A DNA stretch of 64,000 nt, from NCBI RefSeq assembly GCF_002091755.1, contig NZ_BDAI01000003.1, forward strand, positions 248,001-312,000. The letters are read 5' to 3'. Numbering within the stretch: position 1 is the first letter of the stretch; each line of letters opens with the position of its first letter. Made by a program: the position numbers and the translations under genes. Below are positions 51,784 through 59,635 of this stretch, piece after piece. This stretch comes from Pseudomonas nitroreducens NBRC 12694. Lineage in GTDB: Bacteria > Pseudomonadota > Gammaproteobacteria > Pseudomonadales > Pseudomonadaceae. Below the pieces are notes generated by a model that saw only the letters and a list, made by a program, of their open reading frames with translations, was not told the DNA's origin and ran no database searches.

Positions 51784-52107
51784 ATGGTCGATTTCGATCC
51801 GCGGCCAGCGCTGGACCAGTTGGCGGCCGAGTATTCCAAGCGTGCCGAAGCCATTCGCCGCGACCTGGGTCGCAGCCACTCGCCTGACTTCGCCGAGCAG
51901 GCCCAGCAGCGGCAGAACGACGATGTCCTGCGCGCCCTGCTGGCCGAGGCGGAAGCGGGCATGCGCCTGGTGGGCATGGCGCGCCTGCGCCTGGCCGACG
52001 GCACCTATGGCGAGTGCGCGCGCTGCGGCGAGGCTATCGAGGAGCGGCGCCTGCGTGCCCTTCCTGCCGCTGAGCACTGCCTGCGCTGCGCCGACGCAGT
52101 GGACTGA
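51784..52107 (+). CDS. DksA/TraR-type zinc-finger protein
   Basis: 107 aa. N-terminal helices (about 1-75) then a four-cysteine zinc finger: CARCGEAIEERRLRALPAAEHCLRC, with both CxxC pairs intact and the usual 17-residue gap. LRLADGTYGEC before it is the typical entry. Acidic residues at the tip of the coiled coil (RQNDDVLRALLAEAEAG) differ from the DksA D..DxA. It may bind the RNA polymerase secondary channel. Position matches PA4577. Start ATG at 51784. Confidence 0.85.
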   Translation: MVDFDPRPALDQLAAEYSKRAEAIRRDLGRSHSPDFAEQAQQRQNDDVLRALLAEAEAGMRLVGMARLRLADGTYGECARCGEAIEERRLRALPAAEHCLRCADAVD

Positions 52108-52203
52108 CACTGTCACCAATACTGCCTTGCCAGTGGCGCGCGGGCGGCGCGAGAATGCGGACGAATCTCCGCGGCCTCGCGCCGCTCGAAGCAAGGACCT
52201 CCA

Positions 52204-54711
52204 ATGCCCGATTCCGTTGCTGCCGGCCTGCGCCTGGCGCCCGATGAACTGACCCGTCCCTTCACTCCCGAACAGTTTCCCTTCAAGACCACCGAAGAAC
52301 TGGAGCCTTTCCTGGGCGTGCTCGGACAGGAGCGCGCGGTCGAGGCGCTGCAGTTCGGCGTGGCGATGCCGCGTCCGGGTTACAACGTGTTCGTCATGGG
52401 CGAGCCCGGAACGGGCCGCTTCTCCTTCGTGCAGCGCTACCTGAAGGCCGAGGGCAAGCGCCTGCCGACCCCGGCCGACTGGGTCTACGTCAACAACTTC
52501 GACGACTCCCGCGAACCGCGCGTGATCGAGCTGCCACCGGGCAGTGCCGCCGAGTTCGGCGCCGATATCGATCACCTGATCGACAACCTGCTGTCCACCT
52601 TCCCCTCGGTGTTCGAGAACCCGGCCTACCAGCAGAAGAAGAGCGCCATCGATCGCGCCTTCAACCAGCGCTACGACAAGGCCCTGGATACCGTCGAGCG
52701 CCTGGCGCTGGAGAAGGAAGTCGCCCTGTACCGCGACAGCGCCAACATCGCGTTCACCCCGATGAAGGACGGCAAGGCGCTGGATGAGGCCGAGTTCGCC
52801 CAACTGCCGGAAGAGGAGCGCGAGCGCTTCCACGCCGACATCGCCGACCTGGAGGAACACCTCAACGAGGAGCTCTCCAGCCTGCCGCAGTGGAAGCGCG
52901 AGTCCAGCAACCAGTTGCGCCAGCTCAACGAGGAGACCATCACCCTCGCGCTGCAGCCGCTGCTGGCGCCGCTGGTGGAGAAGTACAACAACAACTCCGG
53001 GGTCAGCGCCTACCTGCAGGCCATGCAGCTCAACCTGCTGAAGACCGTGGTCGACCAACTGGTGGACTCCGAACGTACCGACCCGCAGCGCAAGCAGAGC
53101 CTGGAAGAGCAGTACGCGCCTAACCAGGCGATCGCCCACCATGCCACCGGTGGCGCGCCGGTGGTGTTCGAGTCTCACCCGACCTACGACAACCTGTTCG
53201 GCCGTATCGAGTACGCCTCTGACCAGGGCGCGCTCTACACCAGCTACCGCCAGCTGCGCCCCGGTGCGCTGCACCGCGCCAACGGCGGTTTCCTGGTGCT
53301 GGAGGCGGAGAAGCTGCTCAGTGAGCCATTCGTCTGGGATGCCCTCAAGCGCGCGCTACAATCGCGACAGCTGAAGATGGAGTCGCCCCTGGCCGAACTG
53401 GGCCGCCTGACCGCCATGAGCCTGACGCCGCAGGTGATCCCGCTGCACATCAAGGTGATCATCATCGGTTCGCGGCAGATCTACTACACGCTGCAGGACC
53501 TGGATCCGGATTTCCAGGAGATGTTCCGCGTACTGGTGGATTTCGACGAGGACATCCCGCTGGCCGAGGACAGCCTCGAACAGTTCGCCCAGTTGCTCAA
53601 GACCCGCACTTCGGAGGAGGGCCTGGCGCCGCTCACCCGTGAGGCCGTGGCCCGCCTGGCCACCTACAGCGCCCGCCTGGCCGAACACCAGGGCCGCCTT
53701 TCCGCGCGCATCGGCGACCTGTTCCAACTGGTCAGCGAAGCGGACTTCATCCGCCAGCTGGCCGGCCAGGAAGTGACCGACCTGGGCCACATCGAGCGTG
53801 CCCTGAAAGCCAAGGAAACCCGCACTGGTCGCGTCTCGGCGCGGATTCTCGACGACATCCTCGCCGGCATCATCCTGATTGACAGCGAAGGCGCCGCGGT
53901 GGGCAAGTGCAACGGCCTGACCGTACTGGAAGTCGGCGACTCGGCCTTCGGCATGCCGGCGCGCATTTCCGCCACCGTCTATCCGGGCGGCAGCGGCATC
54001 GTCGACATCGAGCGCGAGGTCAACCTCGGCCAGCCGATCCACTCCAAGGGCGTGATGATCCTTACTGGCTACCTTGGCAGCCGCTACGCCCAGGAGTTCC
54101 CCCTGGAGATTTCCGCGAGCATCGCGCTGGAGCAGTCCTACGGCTATGTGGACGGCGACAGCGCCTCCCTGGGCGAGGTCTGCACGCTGATCTCTGCCCT
54201 GTCGCGCACGCCGCTGCGCCAGTGTTTCGCTATCACCGGATCGATCAACCAGTTCGGCGAAGTACAGGCGGTCGGCGGGGTCAACGAGAAGATCGAAGGC
54301 TTCTTCCGCCTCTGCGAGGCCCGCGGCCTGACGGGCGAACAAGGCGTGATCATCCCGCGCGCCAACGTCGCCACCCTGATGCTCGACGAGCGTGTGCTGC
54401 AGGCGGTGCGCAACGGTCAGTTCCATATCTATGCCGTGCGCCAGGCCGACGAGGCGCTGAGCCTGCTGGTCGGCGAGCCCGCGGGGGCGCCGGATGCCAA
54501 AGGCCACTTCCCCAAGGGCAGCGTCAACGCCCGCGTCGTGGAGCGCCTGAAGGAAATTTCCGAGCTGGGCATGGATGAGGACGAGAAGGAGAAGCCGGCG
54601 AAGGAGGCAGTAGCCGCCAAGCCGGTCAGCAAGCCGAAGGTGGAGAAGGTGCCGGTGGACAAGGCCCCCGTAGAGAAAGAGCGCGCCCGCAAGAAGAAAG
54701 ACGTCGACTGA
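52204..54711 (+). CDS. LonB-like ATP-dependent protease (S16 family)
   Basis: 835 aa. N-terminal ATPase region with a degenerate Walker A (VMGEPGTGRFSF near residue 62; the usual GKS/T is GRF). A long helical insert (about 150-270) follows, then a sensor/Walker B-like stretch (GGFLVLEAEKLL) and a C-terminal Lon protease domain with the catalytic Ser in DGDSASLGEVCTLISALS near 653 and Lys in GGVNEKIEGFF near 696. The final 50 residues are Lys/Ala/Pro/Val-rich repeats. Cytoplasmic proteolysis of unknown substrates. Position matches PA4576. Confidence 0.88.
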   Translation: MPDSVAAGLRLAPDELTRPFTPEQFPFKTTEELEPFLGVLGQERAVEALQFGVAMPRPGYNVFVMGEPGTGRFSFVQRYLKAEGKRLPTPADWVYVNNFDDSREPRVIELPPGSAAEFGADIDHLIDNLLSTFPSVFENPAYQQKKSAIDRAFNQRYDKALDTVERLALEKEVALYRDSANIAFTPMKDGKALDEAEFAQLPEEERERFHADIADLEEHLNEELSSLPQWKRESSNQLRQLNEETITLALQPLLAPLVEKYNNNSGVSAYLQAMQLNLLKTVVDQLVDSERTDPQRKQSLEEQYAPNQAIAHHATGGAPVVFESHPTYDNLFGRIEYASDQGALYTSYRQLRPGALHRANGGFLVLEAEKLLSEPFVWDALKRALQSRQLKMESPLAELGRLTAMSLTPQVIPLHIKVIIIGSRQIYYTLQDLDPDFQEMFRVLVDFDEDIPLAEDSLEQFAQLLKTRTSEEGLAPLTREAVARLATYSARLAEHQGRLSARIGDLFQLVSEADFIRQLAGQEVTDLGHIERALKAKETRTGRVSARILDDILAGIILIDSEGAAVGKCNGLTVLEVGDSAFGMPARISATVYPGGSGIVDIEREVNLGQPIHSKGVMILTGYLGSRYAQEFPLEISASIALEQSYGYVDGDSASLGEVCTLISALSRTPLRQCFAITGSINQFGEVQAVGGVNEKIEGFFRLCEARGLTGEQGVIIPRANVATLMLDERVLQAVRNGQFHIYAVRQADEALSLLVGEPAGAPDAKGHFPKGSVNARVVERLKEISELGMDEDEKEKPAKEAVAAKPVSKPKVEKVPVDKAPVEKERARKKKDVD

Positions 54712-54726
54712 GGACGGCCAGGGCAG

Positions 54727-54760
54727 GGCGCCGGCCGGGACATTCCACCGGCGCCATTTT
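54727..54760 (+). terminator. probable terminator of the LonB-like gene
   Basis: GGCGCCGG / CCGGCGCC with a 13-base loop, followed by ATTTTC. Confidence 0.65.
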
Positions 54761-54857
54761 CACGCCGTTGCCCGCAAGATGGCCGGATAAATCCGCACTT
54801 TCGCGTGTCAGAACCTGGGTGTAGTCTCAATCTCAGGACAACCGCGAGGGTGCCGCC

Positions 54858-55199
54858 ATGCCGCGTAACCTCTGCCTTATCCGCCCCTGTCTGGGGCTGA
54901 CCACGCGCATTGAGTGCGAGATCAGGCCGCTGGCCGGAGAGAATGGACTCTGGACTTTGTTGTGCGCCGCCGGCATGTCCGGTGCGCAGCCCACCGCCAT
55001 CAAGGCGCAGGGCCCGTTCTGCGGGCCTTTCGTGGCCGAAGGTGTGCTCGAGGCGATCTCCGACTGCCTGGCCCAGCAGGGCTACATCGTGGCGGACGAT
55101 CCCCCCATCTGGCAGTTGCACCTGCAAGGCGAACTGCGCCGCCTGAACGGCGAGCGCTCGCGCCATGTCGGCAACTTCCAGTTCCGCCCCGAGGGTTGA
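54858..55199 (+). CDS. conserved hypothetical protein (113 aa)
   Basis: Reads MPRNLCLIRPCLGLTTRIECEIRPLAGENGLWTLLCAAG..., with a mixed alpha/beta pattern and no signal peptide. GPFVAEGVLEAISDCLAQQGYIVADDPPIWQLHLQGELRRLNGER near the middle looks like a helix followed by two strands. Four Cys in the first 40 residues and one in the helix. Gene order matches PA4575. Function unknown; the frame is well separated from neighbours and GAGGG precedes the start. Confidence 0.7.
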   Translation: MPRNLCLIRPCLGLTTRIECEIRPLAGENGLWTLLCAAGMSGAQPTAIKAQGPFCGPFVAEGVLEAISDCLAQQGYIVADDPPIWQLHLQGELRRLNGERSRHVGNFQFRPEG

Positions 55200-55403
55200 G
55201 GCTTTCAAGGCCGGGAGAGGAACTGTGCAGTCCCTGCACGATCCACTGAAAGCCGCGGGGCGCCTGGGCGCTACGGTTTCATACCGCGGCCGCCTACCTA
55301 TTTATCCACAGACATATTTATCTATAGAAAGCCGGGATAACTCGCAAAGGTCATCCGCTATACTGCGGCCGCCCCTTTCCCAACGACCATTCCTGCGAGA
55401 ACC

Positions 55404-55898
55404 ATGGAACGCTTCGTCGAAAACTCCCTGTATGCCGCGCGCTGGCTGCTGGCGCCGATCTACATCGGCCTGTCGCTGGCCCTGCTGGCGCTGACCATCA
55501 AATTCTTCCAGGAAATCTTCCACATCCTGCCGAGCATCTTCAGCATCGCCGAGGCGGACCTGATCCTGGTGCTGCTGTCGTTGATCGACATGGCGCTGGT
55601 CGGTGGCCTGCTGGTGATGGTGATGTTCTCCGGCTATGAGAACTTCGTGTCGCAGCTGGATATCGACGAAGGCAAGGAAAAGCTCAGCTGGCTGGGCAAG
55701 ATGGACGCCAGTTCGCTAAAGAACAAGGTGGCGGCTTCCATTGTGGCGATCTCCTCGATCCACCTGCTGCGCATCTTCATGGACGCCAAGAACATCGAAG
55801 ACAACAAGCTGATGTGGTACGTGATCATGCACCTCACCTTCGTCCTCTCGGCTTTCGCCATGGGCTACCTGGACAAGGCCACGCGCCACGACCACTGA
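55404..55898 (+). CDS. UPF0114 / TIGR00645 (YqhA-like) membrane protein
   Basis: 164 aa with four hydrophobic segments. MERFVENSLYAARWLLAPIYIGLSLALL and GYENFVSQLDIDEGKEKLSWLGKMDASSLKNKVAASIVAISSIHLLRIFM are typical of the family. Inner-membrane protein of unknown function. Upstream (55296-55345) is an AT-rich patch that contains TTATCCACA, a DnaA-box match, probably by chance. Confidence 0.9.
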   Translation: MERFVENSLYAARWLLAPIYIGLSLALLALTIKFFQEIFHILPSIFSIAEADLILVLLSLIDMALVGGLLVMVMFSGYENFVSQLDIDEGKEKLSWLGKMDASSLKNKVAASIVAISSIHLLRIFMDAKNIEDNKLMWYVIMHLTFVLSAFAMGYLDKATRHDH

Positions 55899-55919
55899 AG
55901 CCCTGCTGCGCCATCCACG

Positions 55920-55949
55920 CCGCCCGGCCGTTGCAAAACGGACGGGCGG
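55920..55949 (+). terminator. hairpin after the UPF0114 gene
   Basis: CCGCCCG-g-CCGTT paired with AACGG-a-CGGGCGG, loop GCAA or similar; 22 bases after the stop. No long T tract. Confidence 0.55.
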
Positions 55950-56024
55950 TTGCGTTTTCACCTTGCGGTGAGCGCCTGCTGGTCAAGACTTTCCGCGTGG
56001 ATCAATCCGCAGGAGGTGCAGCAC

Positions 56025-56321
56025 ATGAATCTGCAGGAACTGACCAGCCGCTCCGTCGCCGGCGACATCGACGAGATCAACCTGGTGTCGCTGGAGGGGG
56101 ATATCTACGTGCTGGAAGCACGCATGGGAGCCCGTTTCTATCCGGTTCAGGACGAGGCCGGGCACGTCATCAGCGTGCGCTCCGTTGCCCACGCGCGTGA
56201 AGTGCTCCGGGCGCTACCCAGTGTCCCCTTCCATCTGGTACATGCCGTGGTGCACGACGAGATGTGCGGCATGGACGATGAGCGCGACATCGGCGCGGGC
56301 GTGACCATCCCGTTGCATTAG
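56025..56321 (+). CDS. DUF6482-like small protein
   Basis: 98 aa from the ATG preceded by a strong AGGAGG; the longer frame upstream is a shadow. MNLQELTSRSVAGDIDEINLVSLEGDIYVLEARMG then VRSVAHAREVLRALPSVPFHLVHAVVHDEMCGM. Compact alpha/beta protein, no signal peptide. Position matches PA4573. Function unknown. Confidence 0.8.
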   Translation: MNLQELTSRSVAGDIDEINLVSLEGDIYVLEARMGARFYPVQDEAGHVISVRSVAHAREVLRALPSVPFHLVHAVVHDEMCGMDDERDIGAGVTIPLH

Positions 56322-56429
56322 GTCCCGGGCGCTGGGCCCGTCCCGCTACGCGAGGCTCGCACGGTGGGGGCGGCGGTGCATCTGTGCTAGGCTGGCGGCC
56401 CTTTTTTGAACCCCCAGCGGAGCGCCGCC

Positions 56430-57047
56430 ATGAGCGAACTCAATCTTTCCACCGACGAAGCCCGCGTCAGCTACGGTATCGGCCGTCAGCTGGGCGACCA
56501 GCTGCGCGAGAACCCGGTCCCGGGCATGACCCTCGACGCCATCCTCGCTGGCCTGTCCGACGCCTACGCCGGCGCCGAAAGCCGTGTTCCGGGCGAAGCC
56601 CTGTCCGCCAGCTTCCAGGTAATCCGCGAGCGCATGCAGGCCGAAGCCCAGGCTAAAGCCGAAGCCGCCGCCGCCGTTGGCCGCGAGTACCTGGTGGAAA
56701 ACGCCAAGCGCGAAGGCATCACTGTCCTGCCGTCCGGCCTGCAGTACGAAGTGCTGGTCAGCGGCGACGGCGCCAAGCCGTCCCGCGAAGACACCGTGCG
56801 TACCCACTACCACGGCACCCTGGTCGATGGCACCGTCTTCGACAGCTCCTACGAGCGCGGCCAGCCGGCCGAATTCCCGGTGGGCGGCGTGATTGCCGGC
56901 TGGGTCGAGGCCCTGCAACTGATGAACGCCGGCAGCAAATGGCGCCTGCATGTGCCGAGCGAGCTGGCCTATGGCGGCCAGGCCGTCGGCAGCATCCCGC
57001 CGCACAGCGTGCTGGTGTTCGACGTCGAGCTGCTGGAAATCCTCTGA
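56430..57047 (+). CDS. fklB: FklB, FKBP-type peptidyl-prolyl isomerase
   Basis: 205 aa from the ATG giving MSELNLSTDEARVSYGIGRQLGDQL. N-terminal dimerisation helices (about 1-95) and C-terminal FKBP domain: VRTHYHGTLVDGTVFDSSYERGQPAEFPVGGVIAGW and PSELAYGG, ending HSVLVFDVELLEI. No signal peptide, so the cytoplasmic FklB type, not periplasmic FkpA. It accelerates proline isomerisation during folding. Closed by a strong terminator. Confidence 0.92.
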   Translation: MSELNLSTDEARVSYGIGRQLGDQLRENPVPGMTLDAILAGLSDAYAGAESRVPGEALSASFQVIRERMQAEAQAKAEAAAAVGREYLVENAKREGITVLPSGLQYEVLVSGDGAKPSREDTVRTHYHGTLVDGTVFDSSYERGQPAEFPVGGVIAGWVEALQLMNAGSKWRLHVPSELAYGGQAVGSIPPHSVLVFDVELLEIL

Positions 57048-57095
57048 TCCCACGAGGGTTCACTGCGGAGTGCCATCCCTGGCCGCTCCGCAGGA

Positions 57096-57119
57096 AAAGG
57101 GGCGCTCCGGCGCCCCTTT
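57096..57119. terminator. terminator of fklB
   Basis: AAAGGGGCGC, loop TCCG, GCGCCCCTTT, 48 bases after the stop. Confidence 0.85.
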
Positions 57120-57197
57120 GTGCATCCGCCTCCCGGGCGACGGAGCACTGGCGACGCGTCCTGCGCCGCCACAATCGTTCAGGTGCACCCGCGTTTT

Positions 57198-57272
57198 TGT
57201 AGGAGCGACCTTGCTCGCGAACCTGGTGACGTTGGTGCGGAGCTCTTTGCGAGCACGCTCGCTCTCACAGGC
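57198..57272. repeat. inverted pair of REP elements (BIME-like)
   Basis: TTGTAGGAGCGACCTTGCTC plus GCGA (57198-57220) in plus orientation, then TTGCGAGCACGCTCGCTCTC plus ACAG (about 57247-57272), a diverged copy in the opposite orientation. Together they could fold as a larger hairpin downstream of the small gene at 57279 (minus strand). Confidence 0.75.
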
Positions 57273-57278
57273 TTTTGC

Positions 57279-57503
57279 CTAGCGCAGTGCGCGGGCGTAA
57301 CAGAACAGGAACAGGTTGCGCACCAGTTCCTTGAGCACCAGCGGTTCGCTGGTGCTGAGCTCGGACAGCTCCAGGCCGCCCTGTTCGCGCAGCTCATCCA
57401 GGGCCTCTTCCTCCAGCACTGCGCAGACTTCCCCGGTGTCCCGATGCAGGATGCGCAGATAGGGGTGCGGGCGATCCAGCCAGGCGTCGATCATGTAGGT
57501 CAT
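57279..57503 (-). CDS. small iron-regulated hypothetical protein (PA4570-like)
   Basis: 74 aa: MTYMIDAWLDRPHPYLRILHRDTGEVCAVLEEEALDELREQGGLELSELSTSEPLVLKELVRNLFLFCYARALR. GGAGGA precedes the ATG by seven bases. Short strand pair then helices; two Cys. A good Fur box lies 30 bases upstream, which agrees with my recollection that PA4570 is among the iron-starvation-induced genes of P. aeruginosa. Function unknown. Confidence 0.82.
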   Translation of the reverse strand: MTYMIDAWLDRPHPYLRILHRDTGEVCAVLEEEALDELREQGGLELSELSTSEPLVLKELVRNLFLFCYARALR

Positions 57504-57532
57504 GGCATGTTCCTCCGTGCAGACCGTTTAAT

Positions 57533-57551
57533 GAGAATAATTCTTATTATC
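57533..57551. promoter_or_regulatory. Fur box upstream of the PA4570-like gene
   Basis: On the minus strand the 19-mer GATAATAAGAATTATTCTC matches the Fur consensus GATAATGATAATCATTATC at 15 of 19 positions. It sits 30 bases before the ATG, where it would overlap the promoter. Confidence 0.85.
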
Positions 57552-57625
57552 TCAATAGCAAGCCTGAATTGGAAAAAATTTCGCGCCGGTGACGATCTAT
57601 TGTTCCCGATCAACGGGCAGGCAAC

Positions 57626-57660
57626 AAAAAGCCCGCCGCGGCGAACCGGGGCGGGCCTTT
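57626..57660 (-). terminator. intrinsic terminator of ispB
   Basis: Minus strand GCCCGCC, twelve-base loop, GGCGGGC, followed by TTTTTG; 14 to 48 bases after the ispB stop. Confidence 0.88.
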
Positions 57661-57673
57661 GTGAAACGGCGGA

Positions 57674-58642
57674 TCAGTGCGTGCGGGCGACCGAGAATTC
57701 CGCGAGCTCGATCAGTGCGGCGCGATACTCGTTGTCCGGCAGTGCCTTGAGGTGCTCGATGGCGCGGGCGGCATACTCGCGTGCCAGGTTGGCGGTGTAG
57801 TCCAGCGCGCCGGCGGCTTCCACGGCGGCGCGGATGCCTTCCAGGTCCTGGCTGCCGCCCTGTTGGATGGCCTTGCGCACCAGCGCAGCCTGCTCCGGGG
57901 TGCCATCGCGCATGGTGGCGATCAGCGGCAGGGTCGGCTTGCCTTCGGCGAGGTCGTCGCCGACGTTCTTGCCCAGGCTGGCGGCATCGCCGCGGTAGTC
58001 GAGCAGGTCGTCCACCAGCTGGAAGGCGATACCCAGGGCATCACCGAACAGTCGCAGCGCCTCGGATTGCTCCGGCTGAGCGTTGGCCAGTGCGGCGGCG
58101 CTGTGGGTAGAGGCTTCGAAAAGCATCGCGGTCTTGCCGCGAATGACTTCCATGTAGGTTTCTTCGGTGGTGCTGGCGTCGCGGACCTTGGACAGCTGCA
58201 GCACTTCGCCTTCGGCGATCACGCGGGTAGCCTGGGAGATGATGCGCATCACCGGCATCGAGCCCAGTTCGACCATCATTTCGAAGGAGCGTGCATACAG
58301 GAAATCGCCCACCAGCACGCTCGGCGCGTTGCCCCACTGGGCATTGGCGGTGGCGCGACCGCGGCGCAGGCCGGAGGCGTCGACCACGTCGTCGTGCAGC
58401 AGGGTAGAGGTGTGCAGGAATTCGATGGTGGCGGCCAGCAGCTTCAGGTCGTCGCCCGAATAGCCCAATGCCTTGCCCGAGAGGAGCACCAGCAGCGGGC
58501 GCAGGCGCTTGCCGCCAGCGGAGATTATGTAGTCGCCGATCTTTTCCACCAGGGGAACGCGGGAAGTGAGTTGGCGACGGATGATGCCGTCGACGGCGGT
58601 GAAGTCGTCCGCCACCACGCGATAGAAAGCCTGGGGTTGCAT
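57674..58642 (-). CDS. ispB: IspB, octaprenyl (polyprenyl) diphosphate synthase
   Basis: 322 aa from the ATG giving MQPQAFYRVVADDFTAVDG (E. coli IspB 323). First Asp-rich motif LLHDDVVDAS near residue 83, second LVDDLLDYRGD near 210, GGKRLRPLL near 43 and GKTAML near 168. It builds the polyprenyl side chain of ubiquinone from IPP and FPP. Divergent from rplU, as in many gammaproteobacteria. Confidence 0.95.
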   Translation of the reverse strand: MQPQAFYRVVADDFTAVDGIIRRQLTSRVPLVEKIGDYIISAGGKRLRPLLVLLSGKALGYSGDDLKLLAATIEFLHTSTLLHDDVVDASGLRRGRATANAQWGNAPSVLVGDFLYARSFEMMVELGSMPVMRIISQATRVIAEGEVLQLSKVRDASTTEETYMEVIRGKTAMLFEASTHSAAALANAQPEQSEALRLFGDALGIAFQLVDDLLDYRGDAASLGKNVGDDLAEGKPTLPLIATMRDGTPEQAALVRKAIQQGGSQDLEGIRAAVEAAGALDYTANLAREYAARAIEHLKALPDNEYRAALIELAEFSVARTH

Positions 58643-58884
58643 TAAAGACAGCGCTCCTCGTAGATTGCGCGGCATGCTAGGTGCCGCGGGGAAGACCTGT
58701 CAAGGCGAGGCCCCATGGGGCTTGATCCGCGCCGAGCGTTTGCGTAGAATCGCGGCCCCGAACTTCCCTGGCATATCCTGCCTTACGCAATTGCACGGGC
58801 GTCCTTTCCGGCCCCATGCAGCCATGCCGACCGATTCCTCTTTCTATAAAGCGTCGGGTGAGCAGGTCTAACGGAGACATCCAG

Positions 58885-59196
58885 ATGTACGCAGTAATTG
58901 TTACTGGTGGCAAGCAATACAAAGTCACCGAAGGCGAATTCCTCAAGGTCGAAAAACTCGACGTCGCCACCGGCGAAGCGATCAACCTGGATCGCATCCT
59001 GCTGGTCGCCAACGGCGATGACGTCAAGATCGGCCTGCCGGTGGTAGAAGGCGCGAAAGTGACCGCGGAAGTGGTTTCCCACGGCCGTCACGACAAAGTG
59101 CGCATCATCAAGTTCCGCCGCCGCAAGCACCACATGAAGCGTCAGGGCCACCGCCAGTGGTTCACTGAAATCAAGATCACCGGCATCCAGGCCTAA
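58885..59196 (+). CDS. rplU: 50S ribosomal protein L21
   Basis: 103 aa from the ATG giving MYAVIVTGGKQYKVTEGEF; the frame upstream is not part of it. C-terminal basic KFRRRKHHMKRQGHRQWFTEIKI is typical of L21. CGGAGA precedes the start. First gene of the rplU-rpmA operon. Confidence 0.97.
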   Translation: MYAVIVTGGKQYKVTEGEFLKVEKLDVATGEAINLDRILLVANGDDVKIGLPVVEGAKVTAEVVSHGRHDKVRIIKFRRRKHHMKRQGHRQWFTEIKITGIQA

Positions 59197-59219
59197 TTCC
59201 TCTTCAGGAGAATTGACTC

Positions 59220-59477
59220 ATGGCACACAAAAAAGCTGGCGGTAGTACCCGCAACGGCCGCGACTCAGAAAGCAAACGCCTTGGCGTGAAGCTGTTCGGT
59301 AGCCAGGCTGTGAAAGCAGGCAACATCATCGTGCGTCAGCGCGGCACCCAGTTCCACGCTGGCTACGGCGTTGGCATGGGCAAGGATCACACCCTGTTCG
59401 CTAAAGTCGACGGCGTGATCAAGTTCGAAGTGAAAGGCGCCTTTGGCCGTCGCTATGTAAGCGTCGTCGCTGCCTAA
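59220..59477 (+). CDS. rpmA: 50S ribosomal protein L27
   Basis: 85 aa, MAHKKAGGSTRNGRDSESKRLGVK, without the cleavable N-terminal extension of Firmicutes L27. AGGAG precedes the ATG; 23-bp gap from rplU. It reaches the peptidyl transferase centre. Confidence 0.97.
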   Translation: MAHKKAGGSTRNGRDSESKRLGVKLFGSQAVKAGNIIVRQRGTQFHAGYGVGMGKDHTLFAKVDGVIKFEVKGAFGRRYVSVVAA

Positions 59478-59491
59478 GCGAGCTCTCACTG

Positions 59492-59522
59492 AAAAAGCCC
59501 TGTCTCGCGACGGGGCTTTTTT
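59492..59522 (+). terminator. terminator of rplU-rpmA
   Basis: AAAAAGCCC-TGTC, loop TCGC, GACG-GGGCTTTTTT, 15 bases after the rpmA stop. Confidence 0.92.
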
Positions 59523-59635
59523 GTTTCTGGCGTTTCCAGGCGAGGTGCCGTCGGTTCGGGCGTTTGCGTGGACTTGGCTGTATCCTATGCTCCTTTTCTT
59601 ATTTTCAACCCGCCGCTAGGCGGGAGGCGTTCGCA

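Noticed and set aside
55303..55311. DnaA box TTATCCACA as part of an origin
   Set aside because: Single perfect box in a non-origin gene context; other TTATCCACA-like words at about 12540 and 21073 are also isolated.
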